24,121 bases of DNA from Ruminococcus sp. (GCA_023667165.1 JAMPAO010000031.1:1-24121), one strand, 5' to 3'; positions 1-7,282 are shown, counted from the first letter of the stretch. Notes: a model not told the origin generated them from the letters alone. Numbers and translations: made by a program.

Positions 1-71
1 TTTTCGTAACCCTTGTCTTTCCAGTATTCGGCAAATTTTTTCGCCGCCGCTTTCTGTTCCTTGTCGGTCAT
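1..71 (-). CDS. N-terminus of an MmeI/YeeA-like (type IIG/IIL) DNA methyltransferase, partial
   Basis: Only the first 23 codons lie in the window; the gene reads leftward off the edge. The visible start is MTDKEQKAAAKKFAEYWKDK followed by GYE. From memory, this alanine/lysine-rich opening with FAxxWxxxGYEKG resembles the first residues of large class I DNA methyltransferases of the MmeI/YeeA type, which combine modification and restriction in one chain. The start is well placed: an AAAGAGGT ribosome site lies just upstream and a sigma-A promoter lies 34 bases further up. If the name is right, it is a restriction-modification cargo gene at the end of the mobilizable element. The name rests on a short N-terminus, so that a gene starts here is much surer than its function. 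Confidence 0.55.
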   Translation of the reverse strand, partial: MTDKEQKAAAKKFAEYWKDKGYE

Positions 72-104
72 ATCAGTACCTCTTTCCCAAAATATGTTGC
101 AATA

Positions 105-133
105 ATTATAACATATTTCAACAAAATTTGCAA
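105..133 (-). promoter_or_regulatory. Sigma-A promoter for the leftward methyltransferase-like gene
   Basis: Reading leftward, a TTGCAA -35 box (128-133) and a perfect TATAAT -10 box (105-110) are separated by exactly 17 bases. The gene start at 71 follows about 34 bases after the -10 box. Confidence 0.75.
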
Positions 134-188
134 CTGTTTTTTACATTTTTATCGACTGTAATAAAACAATATCTTTCTAAAGTTTCTG

Positions 189-377
189 ACATTGCCCGAC
201 AGGGCAATGTTATATACCCTCGGAGAGCGCCTGTATTTATGATATTATTTCGGAGGTTGCGGAGAAATAATGTCATAAATACTAAGGCGTTACTTGCGTC
301 ATAGACGTAAGTAAATCCGCAGCTCCGCTGCGGCTGTTGGGCGGCATTGCCGCCGTGTTTGCTCTCCGTCGGAGAGC
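189..377. repeat. Cluster of six consecutive inverted repeats
   Basis: Six dyads follow one another in under 200 bases of otherwise gene-free sequence. They are ACATTGCCC/GGGCAATGT (189-197, 202-210); a 23/25-base imperfect pair (229-251 with 264-288, GCCT..GTATTTATGA..ATTATTTC); CTTGCGTC/GACGTAAG (293-300, 304-311); CCGCAGC/GCTGCGG (317-323, 327-333); GGCGGC/GCCGCC (340-345, 349-354); and GCTCTCC/GGAGAGC (361-367, 371-377). None is followed by a T-run, so they are not ordinary terminators. They lie between divergent genes, upstream of the relaxase. They could be recombination or replication structures, or nested palindromic repeat insertions. No gene is visible in 134-486. Confidence 0.7.
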
Positions 378-486
378 AATATGGTGTATGTATACCAACA
401 CAAAAGCACTATCTATTGTGTCTTGTCATTTTGCAATAAATTCAATTCCATATTTTGGCACATTTAACAAATTTTCAAATTACCCC

Positions 487-515
487 TTGACAAATTCAAA
501 AATATATAATAAAAT
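487..515 (+). promoter_or_regulatory. Sigma-A promoter of the mobilization operon
   Basis: A perfect TTGACA (487-492) and TAAAAT (510-515) are separated by 17 bases. The transcript would start near 522, at the foot of the 526-546 hairpin, and carry an approximately 140-base leader before the relaxase gene. Confidence 0.65.
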
Positions 516-525
516 GCAAATGTAA

Positions 526-546
526 GGCAACGCGAAAAACGTTGCC
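526..546 (+). promoter_or_regulatory. Hairpin at the start of the relaxase leader
   Basis: GGCAACG (526-532) and CGTTGCC (540-546) form a perfect 7-bp stem with a 7-base loop right after the predicted transcription start. It may protect the 5' end or bind a regulator. A four-codon frame, ATG TGT AAC GGC TGA (581-595), with an AAGGAG site just ahead, follows before the next hairpin. Confidence 0.4.
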
Positions 547-597
547 GGTAAAAATTGAATATCGGCACATTTAAGGAGTAATGTGTAACGGCTGAGG

Positions 598-640
598 AGA
601 GTCATAAAGTATGGTTTAACCGTACTTTATGGCTCTTTTT
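598..640 (+). other. Candidate origin of transfer (oriT) hairpin; alternatively an attenuator/terminator
   Basis: AGAGTCATAAAGTA (598-611) pairs with TACTTTATGGCTCT (623-636) over 14 positions with a single G-T wobble, and a T-rich stretch follows (636-645). The centre reads AAAGTATGGTTTAACCG then TACTTTA. It resembles the MobV (pMV158/pUB110) transfer origins as I remember them, AAAGTATAGTG..TTATACTTT, especially in the left half and in symmetry. It sits 27 bases before a MobV relaxase gene, where these plasmids keep oriT. The trailing T-run also fits an intrinsic terminator, so a transcriptional role alone or in addition is possible. Confidence 0.5.
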
Positions 641-662
641 GTTTTAAGAAAGGAGCGAAACA

Positions 663-2201
663 ATGAAAAGCATATCCCACTGCCAAGGAAAAGGCAGTCT
701 AAGCCACAACAACCGTGAATTTCACCCCAAAAATTCCGACATCGGCAGAACACCCGACAACATCACTTTTGTCAAAGAACCTATCGGTGCGGCGTATGAA
801 AAGCTGTTCGGCGCAGCTGTAGAGAGGTACAATGCCAAACAAAAAAGAAGTGACAGAAAAATCAAAAACGGGTACTATGAGTATCAATTTAACCACAAAA
901 TTTCGCAGAATGTGGTAACGTCCCCCGATAAGTGGAAAAGTTTCTATGAAGATGTGGTGCAAATCGGCACTATGAAAGATACCGCCGTTGGGACTTCCGA
1001 TGCCGAAATTGCTAAAAAGTGCCTAACGGAATATATGGAAGATTTTCAGCGGCGAAATACGAATTTTTACGTTTTCAACGCCGTTCTCCATATGGACGAG
1101 GCAACGCCCCATTTGCACATCGACTATATTCCCGTGGGGCATTACAAGCGGGGAATTGACACACAGAACGGCATAGCGCAGGCTCTGAAAGAAATGGGTT
1201 TCGGCGAGGGCAAAAACGCTATCGCAAAATGGCGAAAGTCGGAGTATGAGGTTTTGCGGGAAATTTGCGTACGCCGCGGAATTGAAATTTCCGAGCCGAA
1301 AAAGGGTCGCGGTCACAACTATCTGCCAGATGAATACAAAATTTATCAGCGTGAGCTTGAAACCATAAAATCGGTTCTTGATATGTACCGTCAAATTCTT
1401 ATGCAGGCTGAAAATACCGAGTTCCCTCACACAAAAATGCCGTTCGGGAAAAATGTAATTTCCGACAAAAGTCTTGAGGAATTATCCGAAAAAACAGCAG
1501 CTGTTGTCGCTTTGGAGCAACTTTATTCCATTAAGGAAAAAGAGTTATCCGAGCGGGAAAAAATTGTTTCCGAAAAAGAAAAAAATATAGATTTTCTGAC
1601 GGAAAGTGCCGAAAAATCGCAGCGTACCGCATTAGCCTGCGAACGTGCGGCACAGCGAAACGAGCAGAAATATTTCAATTTGCTTAGCGAACAGGAAAAC
1701 CTTAACGAGTTGTACCGCAAAGCTGTTTTTCAACGTAACGATTTTGAACGCAAATTTTTTGATAAAGTTTCGGAATGTTCAAATTTAAAGCAAGTTAATG
1801 AAAATTACAAAAAAGAATTGTCGGAAATTAAAAATAATTCGCAGAAAAAATACGATGAATTAAAAGTATTTTCGGACGTTAAAATTGACGGCTTAAAAAC
1901 CGATAAACGCAGGCTCTGCCGATATGTTGCGGACGTGGCGCAGGCGGTTGTCGTTCTCGGTCATAACACTTGCGGCTATGAAAATTTTTTCGGGAATTTA
2001 ACCGACAAACAGCGTTCTCTTGTACTGGGAGTTGTTGATTTTTGCAAAAATATTGTGAATGATAACGGTTTTCCCGACCTTGCGGAGGAAATGGAAAAAC
2101 GCGGCGGAATGTCCGATAAAATTTTTAAAGAATATGAAATTTGGCGTGAAGTTTTTAAACAAAACAATAAAACGGAAAAACAAAAATATTATGAAAGATA
2201 A
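663..2201 (+). CDS. MobV-family relaxase (Pre/Mob plasmid mobilization protein)
   Basis: The protein has 512 residues. Relaxases of this family nick one strand at oriT and pilot it into a recipient through another element's secretion machinery. The N-terminal half holds the family signatures: a motif I region SLSHNNRE (residues 12-19) and the metal-binding HMDEATPHLH (143-152), matching the HxDExxPHxH pattern of Mob_Pre proteins. Residues about 285-420 are rich in E, K, Q and heptad-like leucines and should form a long coiled coil. The length is normal for the family. An AAAGGAG site lies just ahead of the ATG. It is first in a tight three-gene set (11 bases to the next gene) and lies just downstream of the candidate oriT hairpin. 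The reading frame looks intact. Confidence 0.9.
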   Translation: MKSISHCQGKGSLSHNNREFHPKNSDIGRTPDNITFVKEPIGAAYEKLFGAAVERYNAKQKRSDRKIKNGYYEYQFNHKISQNVVTSPDKWKSFYEDVVQIGTMKDTAVGTSDAEIAKKCLTEYMEDFQRRNTNFYVFNAVLHMDEATPHLHIDYIPVGHYKRGIDTQNGIAQALKEMGFGEGKNAIAKWRKSEYEVLREICVRRGIEISEPKKGRGHNYLPDEYKIYQRELETIKSVLDMYRQILMQAENTEFPHTKMPFGKNVISDKSLEELSEKTAAVVALEQLYSIKEKELSEREKIVSEKEKNIDFLTESAEKSQRTALACERAAQRNEQKYFNLLSEQENLNELYRKAVFQRNDFERKFFDKVSECSNLKQVNENYKKELSEIKNNSQKKYDELKVFSDVKIDGLKTDKRRLCRYVADVAQAVVVLGHNTCGYENFFGNLTDKQRSLVLGVVDFCKNIVNDNGFPDLAEEMEKRGGMSDKIFKEYEIWREVFKQNNKTEKQKYYER

Positions 2202-2212
2202 GGAGAATTAAA

Positions 2213-2494
2213 ATGAAAAAGCAAGAAATAATTACGCAAATTGTTACATTATTGTCGCAGCTTATTGAAACCGAGGAAACGTCCTTAAAATCGGCTGAAA
2301 ACGCCGCAGAAAAGCCTATTGAAATGCTTACGGTAAAGGAATGTTCGGCTCAAATTAAGGGACTTTCCGAGCATACCGTAAGGCAACTGGTTGCACAAAA
2401 TAAAATACCGTACATACGGACGGGGCAGGGCAAAAACGGTAAAATTCTTATTGCTAAATCCGCTCTTTTGGCATATTTCGGGGGGACTGCGTGA
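2213..2494 (+). CDS. Excisionase-like helix-turn-helix DNA-binding protein
   Basis: The protein has 93 residues. The first 35 residues are helical and polar. Residues 37-90 carry the short winged-helix pattern of MerR/excisionase-type proteins (HTH_17): MLTVKECSAQ, then LSEHTVRQLVAQNKIPYIRT, then a basic KNGKILI strand and a closing helix ending in LLAYFGG. Such proteins bend DNA at attachment sites to favour excision, or act as regulators of the replication or mobilization genes. Here it lies between relaxase and helicase genes rather than beside the integrase, so a regulatory role is as likely as an excisionase role. An AAGGAG site precedes the ATG. Its stop codon overlaps the first base of the next gene's ATG. 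Confidence 0.75.
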   Translation: MKKQEIITQIVTLLSQLIETEETSLKSAENAAEKPIEMLTVKECSAQIKGLSEHTVRQLVAQNKIPYIRTGQGKNGKILIAKSALLAYFGGTA

Positions 2495-3801
2495 TGAGTA
2501 AAAATTTACCCGATTGGTTTGAAAACAATGCTGTGAACGAGGTTAAATTCTGCAAAGAATTTTTGGACGGCAGACCGTTAAAATGCGTGGGCGGCAGATT
2601 TTACAGTGTTGACGGTGCGGTATCGGACGATAAAATCTCGGGAGAAATTTTCGACAAAATTTCTCCGTATGTCACAAGCAATATTGCCCGAAAATCCGAA
2701 AATTTAATGAAAGCCTTGAAATATCAATGCCGCTGTGACGGTTTCCCCGCAAAAGATGACGAAATACACCTTTTAAACGGCGTACTTAAAACAGACGGCA
2801 CATTTACCGAGGGCAAGCAATTTTGCGTAAATCGCTTGAATATTGAATATCGTCCCGAATTTAGGGGCAGTAATCATTATCCCGAAAAATTCTTGAAATT
2901 TCTTTCCGAAATGCTTGAAAATGAGGATATTTTAACGTTACAAGAATACCTCGGTTACTGTCTTATTCCGTCCACAAAAGGTCAGACGGCGTTATTTATT
3001 ATCGGCAACGGCGGCGAGGGAAAAAGCTGTATCGGCTATGTTTTGCACGAAATTTTTCAAAATGCTTTGATTGAAAGCAGTTTTCAACGTATTGAAACGG
3101 ACAAATTTTTTCCCTACAATTTGCAGGACAAGCTGATTATGCTTGACGATGATATGCAGATGAACGCTTTGACTTCCACGGGTTTGATAAAAAATTTGAT
3201 AACTTCAAAAGTCGCGATAACCGTTGAGGCAAAGGGTCAGCAAGCCAAACAGGCTCGGATTTACGCCCGTTTTATCTGTTTGGGAAACGGTTCGCCAAAG
3301 GCTTTATATGACAAGTCGGACGGATTTGCTCGCAGGCTTATTATTCTGACAACAAAGCCTGTTCCGCCCGACAGAATTGTAAATCCCAACATTACGGACG
3401 AATTTATATCCGAAAAAGAAAAAATTTTTTGTTGGATTTTTGAGGGTCTGCAAAGGCTTATTGCTAATAATTTTCGGTTTACGGTTTCCGAAAAAACAAA
3501 GAAAAATATATCCGAGGTAATGAGCGAGAACTGCAATATAATTGAATTTCTTGCGGATAAAAGTTACGTTGAATTTGCAAACGATTTTCAGACAAGCAGT
3601 ACCGAATTTTACGGCGGTTACGTTCATTGGTGCGGACAAAACTGTCTGACGGCTTTAAAGCAGGAAACTTTTATCGGCTGGCTGAAAACAAATTCCGAGA
3701 AATACGAAATAAAATATGTTTATCATATTCCCAAAGAAAACGGAAGTCACGTCCGCGGTTTTCGCGGGATTAAATCAAAATACAAAGCAATTGTCATTTA
3801 G
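2494..3801 (+). CDS. P4/D5-type superfamily 3 helicase (phage/plasmid primase-helicase, C-terminal type)
   Basis: The protein has 435 residues from the ATG at 2494; a GTG one codon earlier (2491) is also possible. It carries an SF3 helicase core: a Walker A loop IIGNGGEGKS (about 169-178), a Walker B strand ending in LDDD (217-220), and a sensor region ARFICLGNG about 50 residues on. A domain like the one C-terminal to P4-family primases follows. The catalytic primase domain of full-length P4 proteins is absent, so this is a stand-alone helicase, as often found in small integrative elements and plasmids. It probably opens the origin for element replication. The TGATG overlap couples it to the HTH gene. 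The GTGCA-repeat region directly downstream is a plausible origin for it. Confidence 0.85.
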   Translation: MSKNLPDWFENNAVNEVKFCKEFLDGRPLKCVGGRFYSVDGAVSDDKISGEIFDKISPYVTSNIARKSENLMKALKYQCRCDGFPAKDDEIHLLNGVLKTDGTFTEGKQFCVNRLNIEYRPEFRGSNHYPEKFLKFLSEMLENEDILTLQEYLGYCLIPSTKGQTALFIIGNGGEGKSCIGYVLHEIFQNALIESSFQRIETDKFFPYNLQDKLIMLDDDMQMNALTSTGLIKNLITSKVAITVEAKGQQAKQARIYARFICLGNGSPKALYDKSDGFARRLIILTTKPVPPDRIVNPNITDEFISEKEKIFCWIFEGLQRLIANNFRFTVSEKTKKNISEVMSENCNIIEFLADKSYVEFANDFQTSSTEFYGGYVHWCGQNCLTALKQETFIGWLKTNSEKYEIKYVYHIPKENGSHVRGFRGIKSKYKAIVI

Positions 3802-3998
3802 GGCGTGCAGGCGTGCAAAATTATTTTATATTGCTTTAAAATGGCTTGAATAAAGGTTTTAATGACAATATAAAATATAAATTAAGTGTGCAAAAAGGTG
3901 TGCATATAACGTGCAAAAGTAAAATAATTGCACATAGTCGGCACATTTTATGCACGTCCAAAAAAGAATTGCCCAAAAGGTTCGCACGCCTGCACGCC
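3802..3998. repeat. Iteron-like GTGCA/TGCAC repeats with a 15-bp inverted repeat: candidate replication origin
   Basis: A perfect 15-bp inverted repeat bounds the region: GGCGTGCAGGCGTGC at 3802-3816 and GCACGCCTGCACGCC at 3984-3998. Inside and at its ends, five forward GTGCA words (3805, 3813, 3888, 3900, 3911) are followed by three reverse TGCAC words (3929, 3951, 3991). A strongly AT-rich stretch follows (about 4008-4060). Direct iterons, a dyad and an AT-rich melting region next to a helicase gene are the usual parts of a theta-type origin. No gene is convincing in 3802-4157. Alternatively the words are operators for the HTH protein or integrase arm sites. Confidence 0.6.
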
Positions 3999-4074
3999 GT
4001 TCGAGACACTTTTATTATATATTTTTTTCGTATCAATTTTACAAAAAAATTTGACATTTTTCTGACTTTAGGTA

Positions 4075-4103
4075 TTGACTTTATGGTAGTAAAGTGATAT
4101 AAT
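4075..4103 (+). promoter_or_regulatory. Sigma-A promoter of the integrase gene
   Basis: TTGACT (4075-4080) and a perfect TATAAT (4098-4103) are separated by 17 bases, about 55 bases before the integrase ATG. Confidence 0.8.
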
Positions 4104-4157
4104 GAAAAATCAGGAGTATGTCATAAAATCTATAATATCAAGAGGAGAGATATTTTT

Positions 4158-5369
4158 ATGGCAACTGTTAGAAAGCGTGGGAACTCTTATCAGATAAGGG
4201 TTTCCTGCGGATATGATACAAAAGGCGCGCACAAGGAGCAAACCTTAACTTGGAAACCCGAAAAGGGAATGACTGAGCGGCAAATCCAAAAGGAACTTAA
4301 CCGTGTCGCGGTGAAGTTTGAGGAAAGCTGTATGAGCGGGCAAGTTACCGCAAACGTTAAGTTTGAGGAATTTGCCGAAACTTGGTTCACCGAGTACGCA
4401 AATTTAAACTTGCGTAAAACCTCGTTAGCTCGGACAGTATTCCTTAAAGAACGGACAAATGCGGCACTTGGTCACTTGCGAATTGATAAAATAACTACTC
4501 GTGATGTGCAGAAATTTATAAATAGTCTTGCACAGGACGGCGTTAATCAAAGAACAGGCGGCGCACTTGCTTACAAGACCATTAAACACTACCTATCCTA
4601 TGTTTCATCAATTTTCGACTTCGCAATTAAAATGCAAATGCTCCAGAACAATCCTTGCAAAAACGTTACAATTCCCAAAGGTTCAGCAAAGGAGCGTGAA
4701 TTTTACACGGTTGAGGAAGTAGAAAAGCTGCTGATACTTCTTGAAAACGAGGATATAAAGTACCGCACATTCTTTAATTTGGCAATATACAGCGGTTTTC
4801 GGAGAAGTGAGATGTTAGGCTTGGAGTGGAAAGATATTGATTTTGAGACAGGTCTTGTTCACATTCAACGGACTTCCAACTATGTAGCGGGCGAAGGAAT
4901 GTTTGAGGATACCACAAAAACCAAAAGCTCCCAACGGTACATAAAACTGCCGCCGATAATGCTTGACTTGCTGAAGGAATTTAAAGCCGAACAAGATAAA
5001 GAAAAGGCAAAACTTGGCAGTAAATGGGTAGAAACAGACCGTCTGTTCACTAAATGGAACGGCGAGCCTATGAACAGTACAACAACCTACACTTGGCTAA
5101 AACGTTTCTGCGAACGGAACAATATGCGGTTCTGCAATATTCATAGTATGCGGCATTTTCATACTTCTGTTCTGATTTCATCAGGCGTTGATGTTACCGC
5201 TGTTGCGGGTCAGTTAGGGCACAGCAGTTCAAACACAACTTTGGGAATTTACAGCCATATGTTCGAGGAGGCGAGGGTAAAATCTTGCAATGCGATAACA
5301 AACGCTTTGGATTTCAAGCGGCAAAATGAAAATAGCGGTCAAATAGCGGACAAAACCCAAACCGCGTGA
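4158..5369 (+). CDS. int: Tyrosine recombinase (phage/ICE-type integrase)
   Basis: The protein has 403 residues, normal for Tn916/phage-like integrases. Residues 1-55 form the arm-DNA-binding domain (MATVRKRGNSYQIRVSCGYD), about 60-170 the SAM-like core-binding domain, and about 180-385 the catalytic domain. The active-site set is complete: R215 (SGFRRSEMLGLEW), H329 and R332 (HSMRH), H355 (LGH) and nucleophile Y365 (GIYSHMF). It should integrate and excise the element at the tRNA-derived core 50 bases downstream. A GAGGAG site precedes the ATG and a consensus promoter lies upstream. The last codons overlap two of the 11-bp-phased repeats thought to be its arm sites. Transcription runs towards the attachment site, as usual for such elements. 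Confidence 0.95.
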   Translation: MATVRKRGNSYQIRVSCGYDTKGAHKEQTLTWKPEKGMTERQIQKELNRVAVKFEESCMSGQVTANVKFEEFAETWFTEYANLNLRKTSLARTVFLKERTNAALGHLRIDKITTRDVQKFINSLAQDGVNQRTGGALAYKTIKHYLSYVSSIFDFAIKMQMLQNNPCKNVTIPKGSAKEREFYTVEEVEKLLILLENEDIKYRTFFNLAIYSGFRRSEMLGLEWKDIDFETGLVHIQRTSNYVAGEGMFEDTTKTKSSQRYIKLPPIMLDLLKEFKAEQDKEKAKLGSKWVETDRLFTKWNGEPMNSTTTYTWLKRFCERNNMRFCNIHSMRHFHTSVLISSGVDVTAVAGQLGHSSSNTTLGIYSHMFEEARVKSCNAITNALDFKRQNENSGQIADKTQTA

Positions 5370-5374
5370 AACAG

Positions 5375-5415
5375 AAAGTCCGCAAACCCAATCTACCAAA
5401 GGATTTGCGGACTTT
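5375..5415 (+). terminator. Strong hairpin after the integrase gene
   Basis: AAAGTCCGCAAA (5375-5386) and TTTGCGGACTTT (5404-5415) are a perfect 12-bp inverted repeat with a 17-base loop, starting six bases after the integrase stop codon. There is no T-run, so termination is uncertain. Its arms contain the CGGAC word of the surrounding repeats, so it may instead be part of the attachment site. Confidence 0.5.
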
Positions 5416-5419
5416 ATTC

Positions 5420-5442
5420 TGGTGCGAGTAATGGGACTTGAA
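5420..5442 (-). other. Attachment-site core resembling the 3' end of a tRNA gene
   Basis: On the minus strand the 23 bases read TTCAAGTCCCATTACTCGCA then CCA. This fits a tRNA 3' end: T-loop TTCAAGT, T-stem half CCCAT, acceptor half TACTCGC, discriminator A and an encoded CCA. The acceptor half would pair with GCGAGTA, a tRNA(Leu)-like start. The rest of the tRNA is missing: the sequence beyond T-loop position 54 is AT-rich and unrelated. A displaced tRNA 3' end next to an integrase gene is the classic signature of an att site. Confidence 0.75.
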
Positions 5443-5653
5443 TTTTTTAAAAGTTTTTTGGGAAATTATTGAAATTTGCCGTAAAGGACGTAATAAAGCC
5501 ATTTGACGATAAGTTTTGAAAAGCAAAATTGTCCGTGTTTACATAACTTTTCGCAAATTCAACGGACAAATAACGGACAGCCAACGGACAACTTTTATGC
5601 TCCGTGACAAATGTACGCAAAATATTGCTCAAACATAAATTACAAAATTGTAC

Positions 5654-5682
5654 TTGACTAATTTTAAAATATGTGGTAGAAT
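5654..5682 (+). promoter_or_regulatory. Sigma-A promoter of the first ATPase gene
   Basis: TTGACT (5654-5659) and TAGAAT (5677-5682) have a 17-base spacer, about 46 bases before the ATPase start. Confidence 0.65.
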
Positions 5683-5728
5683 ATACATAAGAGCAGTCAA
5701 TAAAATTGTGCTAATCGGAGGTGCTTCA

Positions 5729-7132
5729 ATGTTTATCGGAAGAGAGAAAGAGCTGGAAACTCTCAATAATCTTTATTCGTCAAATAAATTTGAATTTGCG
5801 GTTATTTACGGTCGCCGCCGTATTGGGAAAACCGCCCTCATAAACGAATTTATCGGCGATAAAAAGTCCATTTATTTTATCGGCGTTGAAAGCAACGAAA
5901 AACAAAATCTTGAAAATTTCAGCAAAAGCATTATTGAGTACAACAGCGGAATTGTTGCCGAAACTTCGTTTCAGTCTTTTCAGGCGGCTTTTGAATTTGT
6001 TTTTAAGCTGTCCGAAAACGAGCGGCTTATACTTGTGATTGACGAGTATCCGTATGTCGCCCGTTCCTCAAAAAGCCTTGCTTCGACTTTGCAAATGCTG
6101 ATAGATAAGTACAGAGAAAATTCAAAATTAATGATTATTCTATGCGGCTCTTCAATGTCTTATATGGAGGATAACGTTCTCGCCTACAAAGCGCCTTTAT
6201 ACGGCAGGCGAACCGCGCAGATGAAAATTCTCCCCTTTGATTTTGAGGAAACCTGCCGTTATTTCAAAAAATTCTCGGCAACGGACAAGGCTTTACTGTA
6301 CGGAATTGTCGGCGGTACACCCCAGTATTTGCTTCAGGTAAATAACAAATTAAGCGTCAAAGAAAATATAAAAAATATTTATTTGAACACCTCGTCTTTT
6401 CTTTTTGAAGAACCCGCAAATTTGCTGAAACAAGAGGTTCGGGAGCCTGCAATTTACACCGCGATAATTACCGCAATCGCTTCGGGAGCCTCGCGTATGT
6501 CGGAAATTTCAACCAAAGTCAGCGAGGATACCAACGTTTGCTCGGCATATATAAAAAATCTCATAAATCTCGGCATTGTGCAGAAAGAAAATCCTTACGG
6601 CGAAAAAAATTCACGAAAATCAATTTATTTTATCGAGGACAATATGTTCCGTTTTTGGTATCGGTTTGTGCTTGAAAATAATTCAATTATTTCACGCGGC
6701 GCGGCGGAAATTGCCTATAAGCGGATAGAGCCGCATTTGCCGAATTATATGGGAAAAGTTTTTGAAGATATTTGCAAGCAGTACCTTTGGAAACTGCTTA
6801 TTGACGGAAAATGTCCCGTTGAGTTCAGCTCACTTGGGCGTTGGTGGGGAAACGCCCCCGCACAAAAATGTCAAGCTGAAATTGACATTATGGGTGAACA
6901 GGATAAAAATACCGCGCTTTTCGGCGAGTGCAAATGGACGAACGAAAAAGTCGACGCAGGCGTTCTGGAAACTCTTATTAAACGAAGCCGCATTTTTTCG
7001 TATATAAATATGCACTATTATTTATTTGCGAAATCGGGGTTTACCAAAGGATGCATTGATAGGGCAAATGAGTTGGGTAATGTGACCTTGGTCAGTTACG
7101 ATGATATTATTGAATTATTTTGCGGGAAATAA
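5729..7132 (+). CDS. ATPase_2/DUF234 family ATP-binding protein with a C-terminal PD-(D/E)XK-like nuclease domain
   Basis: The protein has 467 residues. The start chosen is the ATG at 5729, preceded by a CGGAGG site; the frame stays open upstream without one. The N-terminal domain is a STAND-related P-loop ATPase: opening MFIGREKELE, Walker A GRRRIGKT (28-35) and Walker B VIDEYPY with D105-E106. A winged-helix segment follows (about 235-300). The C-terminal domain shows RWWGNAP, then EIDIM (D386) and GECKW (E400, K402), the D...ExK arrangement of PD-(D/E)XK nuclease folds known for DUF234. The cellular role of this family is not established; proposals include a defence or toxin-like nuclease. 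It is a single-gene unit with its own promoter and terminator. A paralogue with the same layout is encoded at 13470-14864. Confidence 0.85.
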   Translation: MFIGREKELETLNNLYSSNKFEFAVIYGRRRIGKTALINEFIGDKKSIYFIGVESNEKQNLENFSKSIIEYNSGIVAETSFQSFQAAFEFVFKLSENERLILVIDEYPYVARSSKSLASTLQMLIDKYRENSKLMIILCGSSMSYMEDNVLAYKAPLYGRRTAQMKILPFDFEETCRYFKKFSATDKALLYGIVGGTPQYLLQVNNKLSVKENIKNIYLNTSSFLFEEPANLLKQEVREPAIYTAIITAIASGASRMSEISTKVSEDTNVCSAYIKNLINLGIVQKENPYGEKNSRKSIYFIEDNMFRFWYRFVLENNSIISRGAAEIAYKRIEPHLPNYMGKVFEDICKQYLWKLLIDGKCPVEFSSLGRWWGNAPAQKCQAEIDIMGEQDKNTALFGECKWTNEKVDAGVLETLIKRSRIFSYINMHYYLFAKSGFTKGCIDRANELGNVTLVSYDDIIELFCGK

Positions 7133-7147
7133 TAAATATTTTAGTGA

Positions 7148-7178
7148 AAAGCCGGCTGTTTTCACAGTCGGCTTTTTT
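7148..7178 (+). terminator. Intrinsic terminator of the first ATPase gene
   Basis: GCCGGCTG (7151-7158) and CAGTCGGC (7165-7172) form a stem with one wobble, flanked by an A-run and six T's, 16 bases after the stop codon. Confidence 0.85.
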
Positions 7179-7211
7179 GTGTTTTGGAGGTTTTCAATAG
7201 CAAGGTTGCGT

Positions 7212-7229
7212 AGTCGGCTTGCGCCGACT
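7212..7229. repeat. Palindrome AGTCGGC-ttgc-GCCGACT
   Basis: A perfect 7-bp inverted repeat with a 4-base loop, not followed by T's. In style it resembles the GC-rich hairpins at 317-377 and may be a small dispersed palindromic repeat. Confidence 0.5.
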
Positions 7230-7282
7230 CGGGGTGTGTTTAAAGCGGTAAAAGAATTGTACTGCTAATAAAATTCAAGAAG

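Larger units (their letters stand above)
5334..5590. repeat. 11-bp-phased CGGACA repeats flanking the att core (candidate integrase arm sites)
   Basis: Left of the core, AGCGGTCA (5334) and AGCGGACA (5345) start 11 bases apart. Right of it, AACGGACA occurs at 5561, 5572 and 5583, again exactly 11 bases apart. Inverted or partial copies of the word lie at 5378-5382, 5408-5412 and 5532-5536. Helically phased direct repeats on both sides of a core are typical of arm-type integrase sites in an attP. No gene is visible in 5443-5653. Confidence 0.6.

Noticed and set aside
337..525. A 62-residue frame across the hairpin cluster
   Set aside because: It is made of palindromic repeat sequence, has no ribosome site, and runs through the mobilization promoter.
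3836..4097. Opposed 73- and 83-residue frames in the GTGCA region
   Set aside because: Both lack ribosome sites, overlap each other and the iteron-like repeats, and resemble no family.
5420..5442. A complete tRNA gene
   Set aside because: Only the 3' 23 bases fit a tRNA; the D-arm, anticodon arm and 5' acceptor strand are absent.
5561..5590. A CRISPR-like array (three AACGGACA repeats)
   Set aside because: The repeat unit is 8 bases with 3-base gaps, far shorter than CRISPR repeats and spacers; helically phased protein-binding sites fit better.
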